Shown here: positions 21,380 to 32,846 of the stretch, in pieces | How positions within the stretch are numbered: position 1 is the stretch's first letter | Layout: every line of letters begins with the position of its first letter | DNA from: Selaginella moellendorffii | Lineage: Eukaryota > Streptophyta > Lycopodiopsida > Selaginellales > Selaginellaceae | DNA: 64,000 bases | Assembly (NCBI RefSeq): GCF_000143415.4 | Contig: NW_003314263.1 | Location: 1,366,165 to 1,430,164, forward strand | Direction of reading: 5' to 3' | Notes under the pieces: model-generated | Told to the model about the DNA's origin: nothing | What the model saw: only the letters and a program-made list of their open reading frames with translations | Database searches by the model: none | Translations under genes and position numbers: made by a program

Positions 21380-22560
21380 AATTTATGCTAGAATATACAT
21401 ACATTGGATATGACATATTACATATTGGGTTTGCTCAAAAGTAAATTGTCACTATATTTAATTACATTTTTGGTTTGCTGAAGTAAACCTGTATAGTAGT
21501 AATGGTTGTTATTCATTTAGATTAATTTTATATTTATAATTTATAAAAAAATTTAAACACTTTCTAGTATATTCTTTTTATTTTACCATATTAATCTTGT
21601 GTTTATAAATTATAAATATTTTTTATTTTGAATTAATTAGTAAGAATAATACTACTATTAAGCAAACCAAGCATTGCTAATTTGTTCTATGTTGCATGCA
21701 ACAATGTTTGGTTTGCTAGAATCAAACCTAATACCATATATAACATACTTTATCTCTTTCAATTGGAATAGAGGTATAATTGTTTTATTCTCATTTATCC
21801 TCTAAAGTTTTAAAAATTCATAGTAACAATATATCCATATCCCATCCCATAACAAATGTTACAACACTCAACCTTTAGGACCATTAGATTTAGCCAATGG
21901 CAGCCATCCTATAGGGAGGTAATTGTCAAAGGGTTATTTTTTTAACCACATCTTACTTAATAATCATATAAAAGATTCTCTCTTGTGCATATCCTTTACC
22001 CTTTGCAAATTATACTCATTTTTATATCAAATCCAATGCATAGCAAGCAAGTTTGAATGCCAATTGTCCCACCTTTTCTTTTTTATGTAGTCAAAACATG
22101 GAATAGAACTTATAGTAAGCATTCATAAGTGGGATCCAGCTCTCTCAGTGACATTGAAGTGCTAAGACAAACACTCAAAACCAAATGGCAGATAGAAAAT
22201 GGTTCTAGAACAAGAGAACTATTCATTGCAAGAACATAAAATTCACTTAGAGAGAGAGACAATCCTAAAGAAGACCTAAACTAATTTAACTAACTCAACT
22301 TTTTTCTCCAGAATAAAAGAATCTAAATTGAAATGCTCTTCAAATGACATTGTTAGGGTACATTCCGCCCCACTGCCCAGCAAAAGCCACAAGAAGAATT
22401 GTCAAAATCTTTGTTTTGCAGGTTAGCCTTAAAATAAAATTTACCAGGCAATTTGTTTTTATTCTTTCAATTGAAGGTGCATTTCAAATTTATGCCCTGC
22501 TGGTAAAGTAATAGACGCTGTGTACTGATGCTATGTGGCAAAATTTCTCTGTCCAGCCAG
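21380..22560. other. AT-rich spacer, no gene seen
   Basis: About 1.2 kb of AT-rich DNA with scattered GGTTTGCT and AAACCT pieces resembling each other (for example near 21430, 21473, 21710). No coding frame, RNA gene or transposon end is recognised. Confidence 0.5.
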
Positions 22561-22564
22561 CTAT

Positions 22565-24400
22565 CCTGCGCAGCAAATAAAACGTGTAACTTGTGTCACC
22601 TGTGCTCTGCAAAAGGATAAGATGTGATGTCCTCCCATGTTGTTTTTTGCTGTTGAAAACTAGATGACCAAAAGAGTGACAAGGTTTTAATTTACATTCA
22701 TTTGGTCTAATGCTAGATTAGATGCCATGTTTGTTGATCACTTAGGTATGTGTATTGACAGATCCTCATGCTTTAAAAGCCAATCCGCTGAGCTCCACAA
22801 ATATAACAGAGTGTTCCACCTTGCTTTCAGTTCATCCAGCTTCTCTTGCCTTCATCTTGCTCCAGAGCTTCGAGTCCTTTCATTCTTTCAAGGAAAGATG
22901 GATGTTGAGCAGGCACTCCTGGATGGGTTCGAGAAGGGCATTTCGCTGGGCCTGAAGATGATCCCAGTTGTGGGCTCCTTCGCGCAGGCCATATTCGGGC
23001 AGTTGTGGAGCATAGCGCTTGCACCCCGCACCGCGCAGCAGAAACAAGCCGCCATGGATTCGCTGTTCGAGGCGGTGGAGAAGATGATCGAGCAAGCTCT
23101 GGCTAAAAACATTGCGGATCAAGCAAGAGCTGCGAATGCCACCATCTCCCAGCTGGGCCAGGACTACTACGTCTCCGTCGCGGCCTTCCAGGCCAATAAC
23201 TCGGTCGGCACGCGCAACATCGTGGTGCGATTCGAGCAGTGCAAGGCCCAACTCCTCCAAATGCTCAATCTCTTCTCGCAGCCCAGCTACATGAAGCATA
23301 CACTCCTCTCTTACGGATCCGCGCTCACATTGTACACAACGCTGCTCCGCGAGATGATCCTAAGCGCCAAGGTTTGCGGCTTCACCGCCTCGGAAGTGGC
23401 CGCTTTCCAGAGAGACATCAATGATTGGATCAGATTCTCGCTCAACCAAGTCATGTTCGATGCTCTCTCCAAGCTGGTAAGGGAAGGGGGCGAATTTAAG
23501 TACCCCGGTATGGCCAACGTCGCCAAGAGCCTCTTCGAGATCTCTGCAGGCTTGATGAACTTCCACACTGAATGGCACAACGGTGCAGCTTGCCTGATCG
23601 CGAACAACCACCAGGTGTATTCGGATTGCGACTTTGTGGATACCAAGGCGCACTACCAGCTGAACTTCCGGCGCAGGCCCGGTGACGGGTGGAACTATCA
23701 CGAGATGCCGCAGGTGTTCGTCAGTGGTCGTCCGGCACTCCATATCTACACCAAGCTTGAGCAGGAGATTCATGTAGCGCGCTTCGCGTTCGAGGAGGAC
23801 AACGTGGAAATGAAATTCCGGGCGTACTACATGGTTGATCATGACGACTTCGACTCTTGGCAAGTGTTGGTGACCGTGGGCAGCGGTTTCAAACCTGTGG
23901 TACGTAAACTTTGATTCATCAACTTGCTCAATGTTTCAAGATTCTGGACACAGATGGTAAAACTGAAGTTGGTTTCTTGCTTGCAGGAGCTTCAGTTCAA
24001 CCTCAATAAGCGTCAATCCTCCATTGTATCCTTCCCATGGGTGAAGATGTACTACCCCGGAAATCCTCTGGCCACCCAGTTTGACAAGTTTAGGACCAAC
24101 ATGAGCGTCTATTATGACGAGTACAGTTCGTTTAAGCCATTAAAAAGCAGGTCTTACCACATCACCACTAAGGCTGCTGGGCCTGCAACCAAGAATTACT
24201 ACTTGATCGCATTTGAAGTTGTGCCCGCGAAGGCTCCAAAGCTGCCATGGCTGTGATATGAAGATTAAGAATCTACTAAAATAAAATTGCCTTAAGAACA
24301 TTCTCAGACTTACGAAGGGCTTGAACGACAGGGCTCTCGTGTCCTACTCCAAAGCGCAGCCAGTGCTGGCCAAGGAGCGGGGGAATGAGGATGGCAGCTG
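22565..24400 (+). repeat. Tandem duplication, unit A
   Basis: Unit A carries the first Cry-like gene. It matches unit B (26465-28490) from promoter to 3' flank. Upstream both have AACTTGTGTCA then GATGTGATGTCCTCCCA, and a CACAAATATAA TATA-type box about 100 bp before the start codon. Downstream both have AAAATAAAAT..TTAAGAA and CAGCCAGTGCTGGCCAAGGAG. Unit B has about 150 bp near 28285-28430 that unit A lacks. Confidence 0.8.
22898..24256 (+). CDS. Cry-like pore-forming protein, copy A (candidate)
   Basis: Two exons (22898-23899, 23987-24256) encode 423 residues without a signal peptide. Residues ~15-210 are predicted all-helical. They follow the order of the Bt Cry toxin domain I (Endotoxin_N): a hydrophobic PVVGSFAQAIFGQLW helix, an amphipathic FEAVEKMIEQALAKN helix, then YYVSVAAFQANN with TRNIVVRFEQC, and LTLYTTLLREMILSAKVCGF. 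The last is close in pattern to the Cry segment with LLRD and a downstream glycine. The remaining ~200 residues are Tyr/Phe/Val-rich and beta-like, ending APKLPWL. That is shorter than Cry domains II+III. Start is ATG 22898; the frame is open further upstream, but the TATA-type box near 22797 excludes that. Function as a defence protein is inferred from fold resemblance only. Distant alternatives are other helical pore formers. Confidence 0.6.
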
Positions 24401-24750
24401 TGCATTGGACAGTGCCGCCGCGATTGGCTGCGCAGCACCAGCCCGGCAAGCCCTCTTGATCTCCTGGTAGTCTGGGATGGCGCCACCGGCTGTGGAGTCG
24501 CATTGGACGCCGCTGCTCGTAGCCTCCGTGTTACAGGGACGATTTCGCGTGTCGACCAAGCTCATCCATGGAGGTGAGTTCTAGTTTCTCTCTCTTTCTT
24601 TAAAGTAGTAAGTGGTCAAGATCTTTGTTTGGGTATCTCGGGCTTTCCTGGATCGATCAAACATTTTTTTTTTTGGATTGTTTGTCTCTGGGATGTCTGG
24701 ATGATGGGCTTTCTTTCGATGGATCGACCAGTCAAAAGTTCTTACATTTC
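24257..24750. other. Spacer after copy A
   Basis: The first ~150 bp belong to the duplicated unit. From about 24400 to 24570 there is GC-rich sequence with no assignable frame, then a T-rich stretch that looks intronic and leads into the dehydrogenase fragment. No separate gene is recognised. Confidence 0.45.
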
Positions 24751-24759
24751 TCTCGTTGT

Positions 24760-25640
24760 TCCAACTTGCTCCAGGTGTGAGATATCTCGAGAAGTACGCA
24801 CTGGACGAGCGAGCGCAGCTCATCCAGAATGCTCCACACCTCCGTCGAGTCCTTCGAGTTCTTCCCGACGGTTGCAAAGACAGCGGGCGATGGAAAGATG
24901 CTCAAAGGCACGGTGGTCTACTACGATGGCCAAATGGACGATGCTCGCGTCAACGTTTCTCTGGCTTGCACGACGGCGCTGGCGGGAGCAGCGGTGCTCA
25001 ACCACGCCGAGGCAACCGCGATCATCAAGGATGAATCCACTGGCCAAGTTGTGGGTGCTCGAGTCCGGGATAAACTTAGTGGCACGGAATTTGACGTCCA
25101 TGCAAAGGTCGTGGTGAATGCCGGGGGACCTTTTGTGGACGAGCTGAGAAGATTTGCGGACAAGGAGTCCAAGCCGATGATCGCTCCCAGCAGTGGCGTT
25201 CACGTCGTTCTTCCCGACTACTACTCGCCCGAGTCTATGGGGCTCATTGTTCCCAAGACGAAAGATGGCCGGGTGGTGTTTATGCTGCCATGGCTGGGAA
25301 GAACGGTGGCTGGCACCACTGATTCTATTTCCCCTATCACCATGCTTCCGGAGCTGAAGGAAGAGGAGATCCAGTTCATCTTGGACGCCATCAGTGACTA
25401 CGTTTGTGTCAAGGTAAAGGAACAACAAGTTGATCTTTCTTTCTTTTGGTCTGTTCTAACTTTTTCTTTCCTCTCAGGTCCGCCGCTCTGATATTATGTC
25501 CGCGTGGGGCGGCATTAGGCCGATCCGTCCGCGAATGGAGACACGTCAAGCATCTCCAGAGATCACGTAAGCTGCGTGGAGCCTCACGGCATGGTGACAA
25601 TCACCGGTGACAAGCGGACGACCTACAGAAGGTAAGTTTT
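24760..25640 (+). pseudogene. Broken FAD-dependent glycerol-3-phosphate dehydrogenase (SDP6-like)
   Basis: The normal enzyme sits at the mitochondrial inner membrane and oxidises glycerol-3-phosphate. Readable here: GVRYLEKYALDERAQLIQNAPHL (24775-24840), then after an internal deletion VESFEFFPTVAKT, MLKGTVVYYDGQMDDARVNV, AALAGAAVLNHAEA, VVNAGGPFVDELRRFADK, GVHVVLPDYYSPESMGLIVP and FMLPWLGRTVAGTTDS. An intron follows (25414-25477). Next come VRRSDIMSAWGGIRPI, a frameshift, and ISRDHVSCVEPHGMVTITGDKRTTYR, where GKW has become DKR. The FAD-binding N-terminus and the C-terminal half are missing. It is sandwiched between the two Cry-like copies. Confidence 0.85.
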
Positions 25641-26460
25641 ACTTTTGGGTCATAGAAAAGACTATTAAAGCCTGTTGGGGGCACAGATTTCGTCAACTTA
25701 AGAGAGAGATGGTGCTGGAACCTGATCCAAGGGGTTACACAGTTGTTCCAACAACGTTCGCTCCACACCAGGAAGCACCGTTCGTGCTGTCCGTCTTTAC
25801 AAAAGCGTCTATCACATTTGATCCACTCACTGCGTGAATCCGTGCTCCTTGGAGCCAGACAGCTCGGTGCTGCTGCTTTGCTCGAGACACCATCGAATGC
25901 GGATAAAGAAGGTATGTTGCAGGATTTTAGCGTTTCTCGTTTCTTAAGTATATGTTCTTGCAGATACTGGGAGATGGTTGTATGCTTTTCTTTTTCTTTT
26001 TCTTCTTGTTTTCAGAGTGGAATCTTGTCTGGTTTTGCTCCAGTTTTTGGCCTCCATGCAAGTGGAGAGGCTGAGTCTGTACATAGATTCGGTTTTGTAT
26101 AATCTGAGACATTACCATGATTCTTCAAAGGAAAAAACGTACTTGGGAGTTTACTTTGAGAGATCTGATTTACTGACTGCTGCTCTCTGCATCCACATTG
26201 AAGAAGCCTCTAGCTGTTGTTTGATCTTGTTCTTGCTTAGAAGAGCAAGAACTTGTGGTGTAGTTGCTTCTGCTGTCCTTTCCATATCCTCGTTGCACAG
26301 CTCGATTTCGCCGCCGCCACTGCCAGTTCCACGCTTACCACCTTGTACTGGGACTGGTCAAGGACGTAGACGCAAATGAAGCTGTGTGCAGGATAGCTGA
26401 TCTTAAAAATTCCGAATCAGATCCATACCGAGAAATCAGTGACACAGTGAAACGTGCATA
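25641..26460. other. Spacer between tandem units, no gene seen
   Basis: No frame with a recognisable domain. It contains T-rich, intron-like stretches (25985-26020), so it may hold unrecognisable remains of further dehydrogenase exons. Confidence 0.4.
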
Positions 26461-26464
26461 TGTG

Positions 26465-28490
26465 CAAACACAACTTGTAACTTGTGTCAGCCGTGCCTCT
26501 CAACTGGATGTGATGTCCTCCCAAGTTGTGTTATTGTTCGCAAACTTGTTTTGGTCGCTGTGGACCACGTAAGTATCTGATAAAACATCGATCAACAAAG
26601 TTGTGGAAAGCATATCCTCCTTGTATGCTTTAAAAGCCAAGCCGCGGAGCTGCACAAATATAAGGGAGTGCTCCACCTTTTTTTCAGTTCATCCAGCTTC
26701 TCTTGCCTTCATCTTGCTCCAGAGCTTCGAATCCTTTCATTCTTTCAAGGAAAGATGGCAGGTTCTATTGTTGAGCAGGCACTCCTGGATGGGTTCGAGA
26801 AGGGCATTTCGCTAGGCCCGAAGATGGTCCCAGTTGTGGGCTCCTTCGCGCAGGCCATGTTCGGGCAGTTGTGGAGCATAGCGCTTGCACCCCGCACCGC
26901 GCAGCAGAAACAAGCCGCCATGGATTCGCTGTTCGAGGCGGTGGGTAAGAAGATCGAGCAAGCTCTGGCTGAAAACATTGCGGATCAAGCAAGAGCTGCG
27001 AATGCCACCATCTCCCAGCTGGGCCAGGACTACTACGTCTCCGTCGCGGCCTTCCAGGCCAATAACTCGGTCGGCACGCACAATATCGTGGTGCGATTCG
27101 AGCAGTGCAAGGCCCAACTCCTCCAAATGCTCAATCTCTTCTCGCATCCCAGCAACATGAAGCACACACTCCTCTCTTACGGATCCACACTAGCATTGTA
27201 CACAACGCTGCTCCGCGAGATGATCCAAAGCGCCAAGGATTGCGGCTACACCACCCTGGAAGTGGCCGATTTCCAGAGAGACATCAATGATTGGATCAGA
27301 TCCTCGCTCAACCAAGTCATGTTCGACGCTCTCTCCAAGCTGGTGAGGGAAGGGGGCGAATGGAAGTACCCCAGGATGGCCAACGTCGCCAAGAGCCTCT
27401 TCAAGATCTCTGCAGGCGTGATGAACTTCCACACGGAATGGCACAACGGTGCAGCTTGCCTGATCGCGACCACCCACAAGGAGTATCCGAATTGCGATTT
27501 TGTGGATACCAAGGCGCACTATCAGCTGAACTTCCGGCGCAGGGTCGGTGACGGGAGGAACTACTATGCGATGCCGCAGGTGTTCGTCAGTGGTCGTCCG
27601 GCACTCCACATCTACACCAAGCCTGAGCATGAGATTCGTGTAGCGCGCTTTGCGTTCGAGGAGGACAACGTGGAGATGAAATTCCGGGCGTACTACATGG
27701 TTGATCACGACGACCTCGACTCTTGGCAGGTGTTGGTGACCCTAAGCAGCCTTTCCAATCCTCGGGTACGTAAACTTTGATTCATCAACTAAAAGTTGGT
27801 AACCTGGAGGTTTGCAGGAGCTTCAGTTCAACCTCAGCAGGCGGGAATCCCCCATTGTGTCTTTCCCGTGGGTGAAGATGTACTATTCCAACACAGAGGG
27901 AAGTGCCTGGAGCACCAATTTTGACAAGTTCAGCACCAACATGAGGGTTTATTATGATGAGTATAGTTCGTTCAAGCCAGTCAAAGGCACGGCTTACAAC
28001 ATCACCACTAAGGCTACTGGGCCTGCAATCAAGAATTACTATCTGATCGCATTTGAAGTTGTTCCAGCCAAGGCTCCAAAGCTGCCATGGCTGTGATCAT
28101 AATTTGAGGGAAGTTAGGTAACCTATAGTAACAAAGTTTTATGCTTTTCAGTTAAGTACCACAGACCAGGAAAAAAAGAATTTACTAGTATTGACTATTA
28201 AAATTTAAAATAAAATGCTTTAAGAATATTCTTAGTTTTGTGTAAGCCTTAAAACTTTACTCTACCTTTTTGCATCCCAAAATTTCACTATGTTTAGCTA
28301 AGGCGGTGTTGCTCTTGGGCAGTGACAGTGCCACCGAGATCAGATCAATCGATCCATCCATCGCCAGCAGTGATGGGGTGGCTAAGCAGATGCTGAGGCA
28401 CAGTGCGGCGTGGGGAGCTTTGATCGAGGGCATTGCAATTGTGTCCTATGCCAAATCACAGCCAGTGCTGGCCAAGGAGTGGCACAATGG
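26465..28490 (+). repeat. Tandem duplication, unit B
   Basis: Direct repeat of 22565-24400, about 3.9 kb downstream. Similarity covers the promoter, both exons, the splice sites (GTACGTAAAC donor in both) and the 3' flank. The short intron between the exons differs in length and content (87 bp in A, 52 bp in B). Confidence 0.8.
26755..28096 (+). CDS. Cry-like pore-forming protein, copy B (candidate)
   Basis: Two exons (26755-27765, 27818-28096) give 429 residues, starting MAGSIVEQALLDGF. The order of elements is the same as in copy A: PVVGSFAQAMFGQLW, helical FEAVGKKIEQALAEN, YYVSVAAFQANN, LALYTTLLREMIQSAKDCGY, and the beta-like C-terminal part ending PKLPWL. Neither copy has a stop or frameshift. 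Substitutions are spread over the protein, with a small cluster in the helix around residues 160-180 and in the second exon (NTEGSAWSTNF against NPLATQF). The four extra N-terminal residues and a slightly longer second exon account for the length difference. Its own TATA-type box (~26655) suggests independent expression. Confidence 0.6.
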
Positions 28491-28499
28491 ATTTGCTTA

Positions 28500-30700
28500 G
28501 GGACCGGATGACAATATTTAAACTTAATATTTTTAATTTTATATTTATAGTTATTAAATAAGTATGTTACTTCTAAATATTTATTAACTTAACTACAATA
28601 TCATATATTAATATTAGTACAGTGGGATTTTGATAGCTGTTGAATTGATTTCAATCCGGACCACTCACTTTTATATATAAGTTAAAGGTGTTTGAGCTAA
28701 TTAATAAAGGGCAACAAGAAAAAAGTGGTGGACATATATATATATATATATTCCAATTCTATATTCCATGAATTCACATTGATGAAGGTGAGGGGCAAGT
28801 TTTAATTATCCTTGAAAAGTGTTTGAATTTAAGATTTTGATTTAAATCTAACTTTTGCATTGTTTAGATCTCATTTGTAACTTTTTTAATTTCTTCCCTT
28901 ATATTTTTTACTTTTCATTTATCTTCATGGCAAAGCAACAACCTCCTCTTTCTTTGAATTTAGAACAATAGTTGGTGCAATTGCTAAATGCTATGCAATT
29001 GCAATTAAATAACTAAACTCAGTTGATAGTAACATTCATTATGCATGGTACAACTCTTGCTCTTATTACCAATCCTTGCGTTCACTTGGAGTTCTTCTAT
29101 TAGAATCTTAAGGATGATGTGTATTATTAATTTGATCACTTTATGGTGATTGTTATTTATTATTTTTGGGATAATGTTTGGTATTCTTATGTGTCTCCAA
29201 AGGATGACATTATAGTAGTTGCAACCACTCGTGTGAATTAGAGCATTCTCTCAAATATCTCCAAATGTGCATTTGGATATGGTGACAATTGTGATGATGC
29301 ATTCTAACAATTGTGTCATCTTTGTCAAAGGCTATCTAAGTTAGTGATGCAATTTAGCATTTACTTTTGGAGCTTCTTACTTCATGTAAAGCTAAATATA
29401 TTATATAAGAGTGAATATTATAAATGTTATGGCTAGTATTTCGTCAAGATCTTGTGTGAGTTGTGCATTCACTTACTCTAGTCACCTTTTATAATGCTCT
29501 TCAATTGACTTAATGCTAGAAAATATCACCTCTTCCACTTTTTGCTACATATCATTCAACTCCACTTCATGTAGGAGGTGGTTCTATTGCAATGGAAGTA
29601 CTGTTACTGCTTGTGTTCAGAGACAAAAAGTGAGGATATAGTCATAGCCATGATATCTATTATTAGGCATATGATAAAGTTAGCTATATATATCAGTATT
29701 GTTGTGTAAGGGATTAATTTTTCCATTTTACTTTAGTCACTTAACCACAAATCCGACCACTTGGAGTAATTTCACTCACAACCTTCGTAAGTTTTATTCT
29801 GGCCTTAAGGACTTGCTAGCCCCAAGAATAACATCTATGCCGCTCAACCATTACATTTGGTTCAAATGCTCCACGTGTCTGATCCCATGACCGACACCCC
29901 AAGGTACCATTGATATATCAGCCCGTTACGCTAAGGCCATGCCTATTCACCTTGGTCATACCGGTGGTTTAACACCACTTGCATCACAGTCCCATTTCTC
30001 AAAGACTAAACCATTCATCCATAAGTGATCATCTCAGTTCCACTCCTTACTATCCTTAGGATGCCTGTAGAGAGGGGAATAGCCTTCCCCAATATCTATT
30101 TTCCGGTCCCCACCAAGTCCCTTTCTGTTCATACCTGTGTTTGCCAATATTGCCACTAAATCAAGGCTTGCAGGCTTAACCACCAAATCCCACTATCCAC
30201 TGGGACTTCCTCATTATGTGTCTGTATCTTTGGTCACCACTTTAGAAGACTACTCCTCTTCCTTTCCACAATCTAAGACTTTGGGATAACATTTTGGAAC
30301 ACTATGGCCATATGCAAGTTTCCTAGGTACTCTTCCTGCCTTCTACTTTTGGATGCTCTAGCCATAGGCTTAGAGCGAAGTTCCATTGAGCCATGGCAGA
30401 TATCCAAGTAGGTAGTGCCACCCACACTTGGACTAGGAGCATTGACCATTCGATCTCCCAGGGGAATTAAAGCTGGCTTCACTAAACTACCCCATTTGTC
30501 AGTCTATATTCACTTTAATCTTGGACTTCCTAGTGGTTAGTTCATCACCCAACAACTAGGTACAACCTTCCTAGGCCAATTTAGCCTTTCTTGGCCCAAT
30601 TGGTTCCACTAAGTTCCAATCCCCACACTCTCTCTATTATACTTTTGAAACCCCCAACAGCTCCCCCCCCCCTAGGGGACAATTGCTTTGGGCTTTCACC
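28500..30700. other. Repeat-poor AT-rich spacer, no gene seen
   Basis: 2.2 kb without a supportable gene. There is an (AT)n tract at about 28734-28751. Between 29700 and 30500 several short open frames and proline/cysteine-rich readings hint at a decayed mobile element, but I cannot identify a protein domain or terminal repeats. Confidence 0.45.
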
Positions 30701-30719
30701 CAACTGCCTATATTAGTAT

Positions 30720-31010
30720 TTGGACTCGGACTCGGACTCAGACTCAAACTCAGACTCGGTCTCGGTCTTGGTCTCAGTCTCAAACTTGGACTCGGTCTCA
30801 GTCTTGATCTCCATCTCGGTCTCAGTCTCGGTCTCGGTCTCGGTCTCAGACTCGGACTCGGTCTCAGTCTCAATCTCCATCTCGGTCTCGGTCTTGGTCT
30901 TGGTCTCAGTCTCAGACTCGGACTCGGTCTTGGTCCCAGTTCCATTTCGGACTCCATCTCGGGTCCATCTCGAACTCTATCTTGGGCCCATCTTAGGTCC
31001 ATCTCGGTGT
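30720..31010. repeat. Hexanucleotide tandem repeat (TCGGAC/TCGGTC/TCAGTC)
   Basis: About 290 bp of imperfect 6 bp units of the form CTCGGA, CTCGGT, CTCAGT, CTTGGT, with higher-order blocks. Because 6 is a multiple of 3, open frames appear on both strands (Ser-Asp or Leu-Gly runs on plus, Arg-Pro runs on minus). These are by-products, not genes. Confidence 0.9.
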
Positions 31011-31126
31011 AAGCAACCAAAGGGAATGACTTGAGAGACGATCCGTTGGGGTTCAAATATAGAGGGAAAGGACCCATGAACAAGAATGCACCCCTTTTTC
31101 CAATTAGTTAAGGATCTTGGGATATT

Positions 31127-31205
31127 TGGGGTTAAACGTCTTTGGGTTTGAATAATACTGGGTTGGGTGACCTCCTGGGAAGTCCAAACTCAGGAGGTTA
31201 CACTT
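31127..31205 (+). mobile_element. 5S rRNA-like segment (Cassandra/TRIM- or SINE3-type)
   Basis: The stretch 31131-31205 follows the 3' two-thirds of plant 5S rRNA, including its pol III internal control region. A box-A-like GTTAAACGTCTTTGGGTTTG is followed at 31157-31185 by a box-C-like ACTGGGTTGGGTGACCTCC and GGGAAGTCC. The 5' part of 5S is not recognisable. The 5S-like sequence lies in a longer repeat (31020-31205) that recurs at 52840-53000. Cassandra elements carry 5S sequence in their LTRs; I cannot see two LTRs here, so this may be a solo or rearranged element. Confidence 0.65.
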
Positions 31206-31380
31206 GGGCTCCATCTCGGGTCCATCTTGGATTTCATCTCGAACTCCATCTCAGACTCTATCTTGGGTCCATTTCAGACTCTATCTCGGATTCCATTTCG
31301 GGTCCATCTTGGGTCCATCTCGGACTTCATCTTGGACTCCATCTCAAACTCCATCTTGGATTCCATCTCGGATTCCTCCA
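31205..31380. repeat. 12 bp tandem repeat (TCCATCTCGGAC-like)
   Basis: About 175 bp of units such as TCCATCTCGGAC, TCCATCTTGGGT and TCCATCTCAAAC. It shares the CTCGGAC core with the hexanucleotide array on the other side of the 5S-like segment, suggesting both arrays grew from one seed. Confidence 0.85.
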
Positions 31381-32513
31381 CGTGTCATGTGTTAGTCTTT
31401 TTGTATCCCTTTTCTAGAGACTCACTTATTGTTCACTTCATGCTCATTCCTCGAGCACTTCATTGGGAGTTCCACTCCCACTTTTGACTTTTTAAATCAG
31501 AGATTTTAGTCTAAATGTGTTACACTCATTTGGCTTTTGCTTTTGCCATTGCCACATGGCACCCTTTCGGCTCCCCTTTGGGGTCTAGGGATTTTGTGTC
31601 TCACATGTTGGCATTTTTTAAATTGATATCTTCCATTTTCTGAATGGAGGCATTAGTGTCAACAATATTCTATTGATGGTACTGTAGTGGAAAGTTTTAA
31701 CATAGAGATTCTTTCGAAAAACAAAGAGTCACACAAGTTATAAATGCTACTTGAGCGAATAAGTTAGTAACCCTTCCATCCTTTCGAGAATACCATCAAA
31801 GGGTTTATTTGGTACCAAATATTTACTTTTTACACTTATTTTTATAACAAAAGGTCTCTTATTATTCTCTCCATATTGATTGATATAGGTTTGAATTTAT
31901 TTTCTATTGCTCAACCTATTGCCATATGTTGTTATCTATAATTGTGTCATGTAATAGAGGTAATTTTCATTCTTTATGGTAACAGTTGTACATATACATA
32001 TTCATGGGATGAAATAGACCTAATTGTGCATGTGAGAGATCTCGATCTTGAACTTCAATCATTGGAGATGATGTTAAGTTAAACTTTTGACCTCATCCTT
32101 GGTATGAATTAATTGTAACACAATTATGCTAAATGTGATTTTGAGGCTTCTCCCTTTTTTTTATACTTTCTTATATTTTTTCCATTCTTCTCACTTCTGT
32201 TTAATTAACCAAATGAGAGTTTATAATGTTTATAATTTAGAAACACAAGATGTTAGAATAAACTAGAATATACTAGGAAGTGTTTTAAAAAAATTATAAA
32301 CTAAGTTCATATATTTATTTAATTTTTTGTTTGCAAAAATATTTTTAGATATTCTATGATATTCTACCAGCTAAGTTGCTATTCATTTAAATTAATCTTT
32401 TTTATTTATAAATTTTAAATATATTTGTCTAAAGTTTAAATTGTAAACTCATACATGTAAGTATAGGAAAAATAAAATTACTCATTATTGCTTATTCACC
32501 TTTTAGTGTGGAG
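31381..32513. other. AT-rich spacer, no gene seen
   Basis: No coding or RNA gene recognised. ACACTTATTTTTATAACA-type AT-rich pieces dominate from 31800 on. Confidence 0.45.
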
Positions 32514-32846
32514 CTATACAAGCTGAGTTCTAGAGTTAGATAAGCACTGATTTACAATAATATAAATAATAACAAGCAAACCAAGCACACCAATTTTGAA
32601 TTGTGTATAAAGATTGGAAGCAATGTGAATGTCTTGTCCATCAGTAACAAAAGTGGCTTGTTCTTCTTCAGTCTCTTTTGCCCTAGATGGATCATGAGCT
32701 AGTGTGACACAGTCATTGGGGATAACACGAAGTGAAACTTTTTCTTTTCTTAAGCTTGGCTTCTTTGCATGTAGATTAGATACAATGTTGTCATAGGATG
32801 CAACTGTATGATTTGTGGACAAGTAGGGAATTGCTAGATCTTGCAC
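32514..32846 (-). pseudogene. Tail segment of inverted duplication (unknown protein remnant)
   Basis: 110-codon minus-strand frame containing LRKEKVSLRV, HDPSRAKETEEEQATFVTDG and IASNLYTQFK, then a hydrophobic stretch VLGLLVIIYIIV that could be a membrane span. It pairs with 12930-13103 (+), which has the same motifs in the same order. No family is recognised. Its position matches the far end of the inverted kinase-PPR block, so it is probably a passenger of that duplication. Confidence 0.4.

Noticed and set aside
22727..22897. N-terminal extension of Cry-like copy A
   Set aside because: The frame is open upstream, but a TATA-type box lies inside it and copy B does not keep the same length, so translation most likely starts at 22898.
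30637..31083. 148-codon minus-strand ORF with Arg-Pro/Leu repeats, and plus-strand Ser-Asp / Leu-Gly ORFs
   Set aside because: All are forced by the 6 bp tandem repeat, which is open in several frames; not genes.
31127..31205. Functional 5S rRNA gene
   Set aside because: The 5' third is not recognisable, several conserved positions are changed, and a decayed relative exists at 52.9 kb; an element-derived 5S sequence fits better.
30720..31380. CRISPR-like repeat array
   Set aside because: Units are 6-12 bp and contiguous without unique spacers, and the genome is eukaryotic.
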